Shown: positions 63,060 to 64,000 of the stretch, piece by piece
Position numbering within the stretch: the first letter of the stretch is position 1
How the letters are laid out: every line of letters starts with the position of its first letter
Source of the DNA: G025836975 sp040391135
GTDB lineage: Bacteria > Pseudomonadota > Gammaproteobacteria > Burkholderiales > Burkholderiaceae_B
Assembly (NCBI GenBank): GCA_040391135.1
Contig: JBEBYL010000003.1
Location: forward strand, 171,479 to 235,478
Direction: 5' to 3'
DNA: 64,000 nt
The notes under the pieces: model-generated
What the model saw: only the letters and a program-made list of their open reading frames with translations
Database searches by the model: none
Told to the model about the DNA's origin: nothing
Made by a program: the position numbers and the translations under genes

Positions 63060-63896
63060 ATGGCCCGTAAATCCGATTTATTGACAGATGCTTTAACGAC
63101 GTTGCATGAAAAAAAACAGTCGCGTCACTTTGTGACGGCTTTGAGCCGCGGTCTTGACATTCTTGCTTTATTCAGCCGCGATATTCCTTTGCTGGGGAAC
63201 GATGAAATTTCCCAGAAAACCGGTTTGCCGCGCTCAACAGTTACCCGGCTGACCTATACGCTTGTGGCAACACGCCATCTTGTTTACGTGCCTTCGGTAA
63301 AAAAATATAAGCTTGGGGCCGCCACGCTCGTGTGGAGCTATGCAGCCATGGAGCATATCGTTGGGATTCGCGCAATCAAGCCTTTCATGCAGGACTTTGC
63401 GGATCAAATGGAAGCTTCGACCGTGGCGCTGAGCATCAATGCCGGTCTCGAAATGATCTATGTGGGCCACTGTGCGGGCCCTGCTCTGGTGCGTATACGA
63501 ACAGGGGTCGGAGCCCGCTTGAAGCTATGGGAGTCGGCGGCGGGGCGAACCTTTTGGGCCGGCACGGACGAAGTTACGCGTGAGGGGCTGATGGAGGAGT
63601 TGCGCCAGTTGCCTGACGGGAAATTCGAGAGCGCTCTAGCGTGTTTGCGCGCCGCCGAAACCGAATTCCAGCGCTATGGTTTTTGCACAAGCCTAGGGGG
63701 CTGGCGTGTGGGAGTCAATGCGGTGGGGTGCCCTACATGGACCGAGGCCGGCGAGAGTGAAAAGCTTGTGATTTCTTGCGGCGGCATCAGTCCAGAGTTC
63801 GACAGTGAAACGATATACAAAGAAATAGGGCCGAGGCTTAAAGAATTTGCTCAGTTTCTTAGCCCTCGACTGCAACAGGAGCCCGAGCCAATCTAG
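63060..63896 (+). CDS. IclR-family transcriptional regulator
   Basis: 278 residues from ATG 63060; ATG 63006 would add 18 hydrophobic residues and is less likely. Helix-turn-helix in LGNDEISQKTGLPRSTVTRL (about 45-64), then the effector domain with WESAAGRTFWAGTDE and VGVNAVGCPT. Divergent from the CoA-transferase operon, which it should control through the palindrome at 62872-62888. Confidence 0.9.
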   Translation: MARKSDLLTDALTTLHEKKQSRHFVTALSRGLDILALFSRDIPLLGNDEISQKTGLPRSTVTRLTYTLVATRHLVYVPSVKKYKLGAATLVWSYAAMEHIVGIRAIKPFMQDFADQMEASTVALSINAGLEMIYVGHCAGPALVRIRTGVGARLKLWESAAGRTFWAGTDEVTREGLMEELRQLPDGKFESALACLRAAETEFQRYGFCTSLGGWRVGVNAVGCPTWTEAGESEKLVISCGGISPEFDSETIYKEIGPRLKEFAQFLSPRLQQEPEPI

Positions 63897-63987
63897 CTGT
63901 CTTTTTATAGCCGACATAGAATCGGCTAGCGCCGCAAGCAATAACGCAGTAACGTCGCCCTGACGCCTACTCAAAGGAGCATCGCCC

Positions 63988-64000
63988 ATGACTTCCTTCC
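63988..64000 (+). CDS. Start of a gene cut by the window edge
   Basis: ATG at 63988 follows CAAAGGAGCATCGCCC, a strong ribosome site, and codes MTSF before the window ends. No function can be given. Confidence 0.5.

Noticed and set aside
63908..63928. TAGCCGA/TCGGCTA hairpin after the last IclR gene
   Set aside because: The T run precedes rather than follows the stem on the plus strand and there is none on the minus strand; function not supported.

Overview
The window reads as one continuous piece of a GC-rich beta-proteobacterial chromosome, most likely Alcaligenaceae (Bordetella / Achromobacter / Pusillimonas group). The grounds are the gph-trpL-trpE-trpG-trpD-trpC arrangement, four Bug (TctC-type) solute-binding proteins, and many CoA-transferase, IclR and branched-chain-type ABC modules. 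I see no rRNA, tRNA, CRISPR array, phage or insertion sequence. Taxonomy is inferred from gene content only.

Left part (1-12.4 kb) is housekeeping. It holds the 5' part of a polyphosphate:AMP phosphotransferase, the trp operon with a Trp-rich leader peptide and an attenuator hairpin, gph, an EAL-GGDEF protein, rpe, apaG, mltA, a UbiH-type hydroxylase and a DsbC-type disulfide isomerase.

The rest (12.4-64 kb) is almost wall-to-wall accessory catabolism, built as separate modules that each have a regulator, a binding protein or ABC importer, and CoA or sugar-acid enzymes. (a) 12.4-19.3 kb: quinone-oxidoreductase-like gene, then Bug, SDR, DUF35, thiolase, CoA-transferase and IclR. (b) 19.3-27.7 kb: a decayed PepSY gene, then IclR, acyl-CoA dehydrogenase, acyl-CoA ligase and a complete five-gene LIV-type ABC importer. 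(c) 27.7-33.6 kb: a LysR regulator divergent from a pyrone-dicarboxylate-hydrolase-like amidohydrolase, EthD-like protein, carboxymuconolactone-decarboxylase-like protein, SDR, SMP-30 lactonase and Bug. (d) 33.6-37.4 kb: a binding-protein-dependent importer of the ferric/2-aminoethylphosphonate/spermidine kind. (e) 37.6-40.0 kb: a flavoprotein and a FUSC-type membrane protein. (f) 40.1-46.7 kb: a galactarate/glucarate pathway (garD, Bug, lacI-type regulator, kdgD, gudD) tied together by five near-identical 14-bp palindromes. (g) 46.7-47.4 kb: an exported papain-like protease. (h) 47.7-56.4 kb: a second LIV importer with a beta-keto-acid cleavage enzyme, two SDRs and an AraC regulator. (i) 56.5-63.9 kb: CoA-transferase, Bug, two crotonases and a cytoplasmic molybdopterin S/N-oxide-reductase-type enzyme in one operon, divergent from an IclR regulator.

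The strongest regulatory readings are the LacI-type regulon (f), the trp attenuator, a T-N11-A LysR box, and palindromes next to the IclR genes. The best candidates for undescribed biology are operon (i), where a Mo enzyme sits between two crotonases that each keep a different one of the two classical catalytic glutamates; operon (c), a possible lactone/pyrone acid pathway; and operon (a), a thiolase-DUF35 pair whose DUF35 partner has lost most of its zinc-ribbon cysteines. Substrates are inferred and no search was run.
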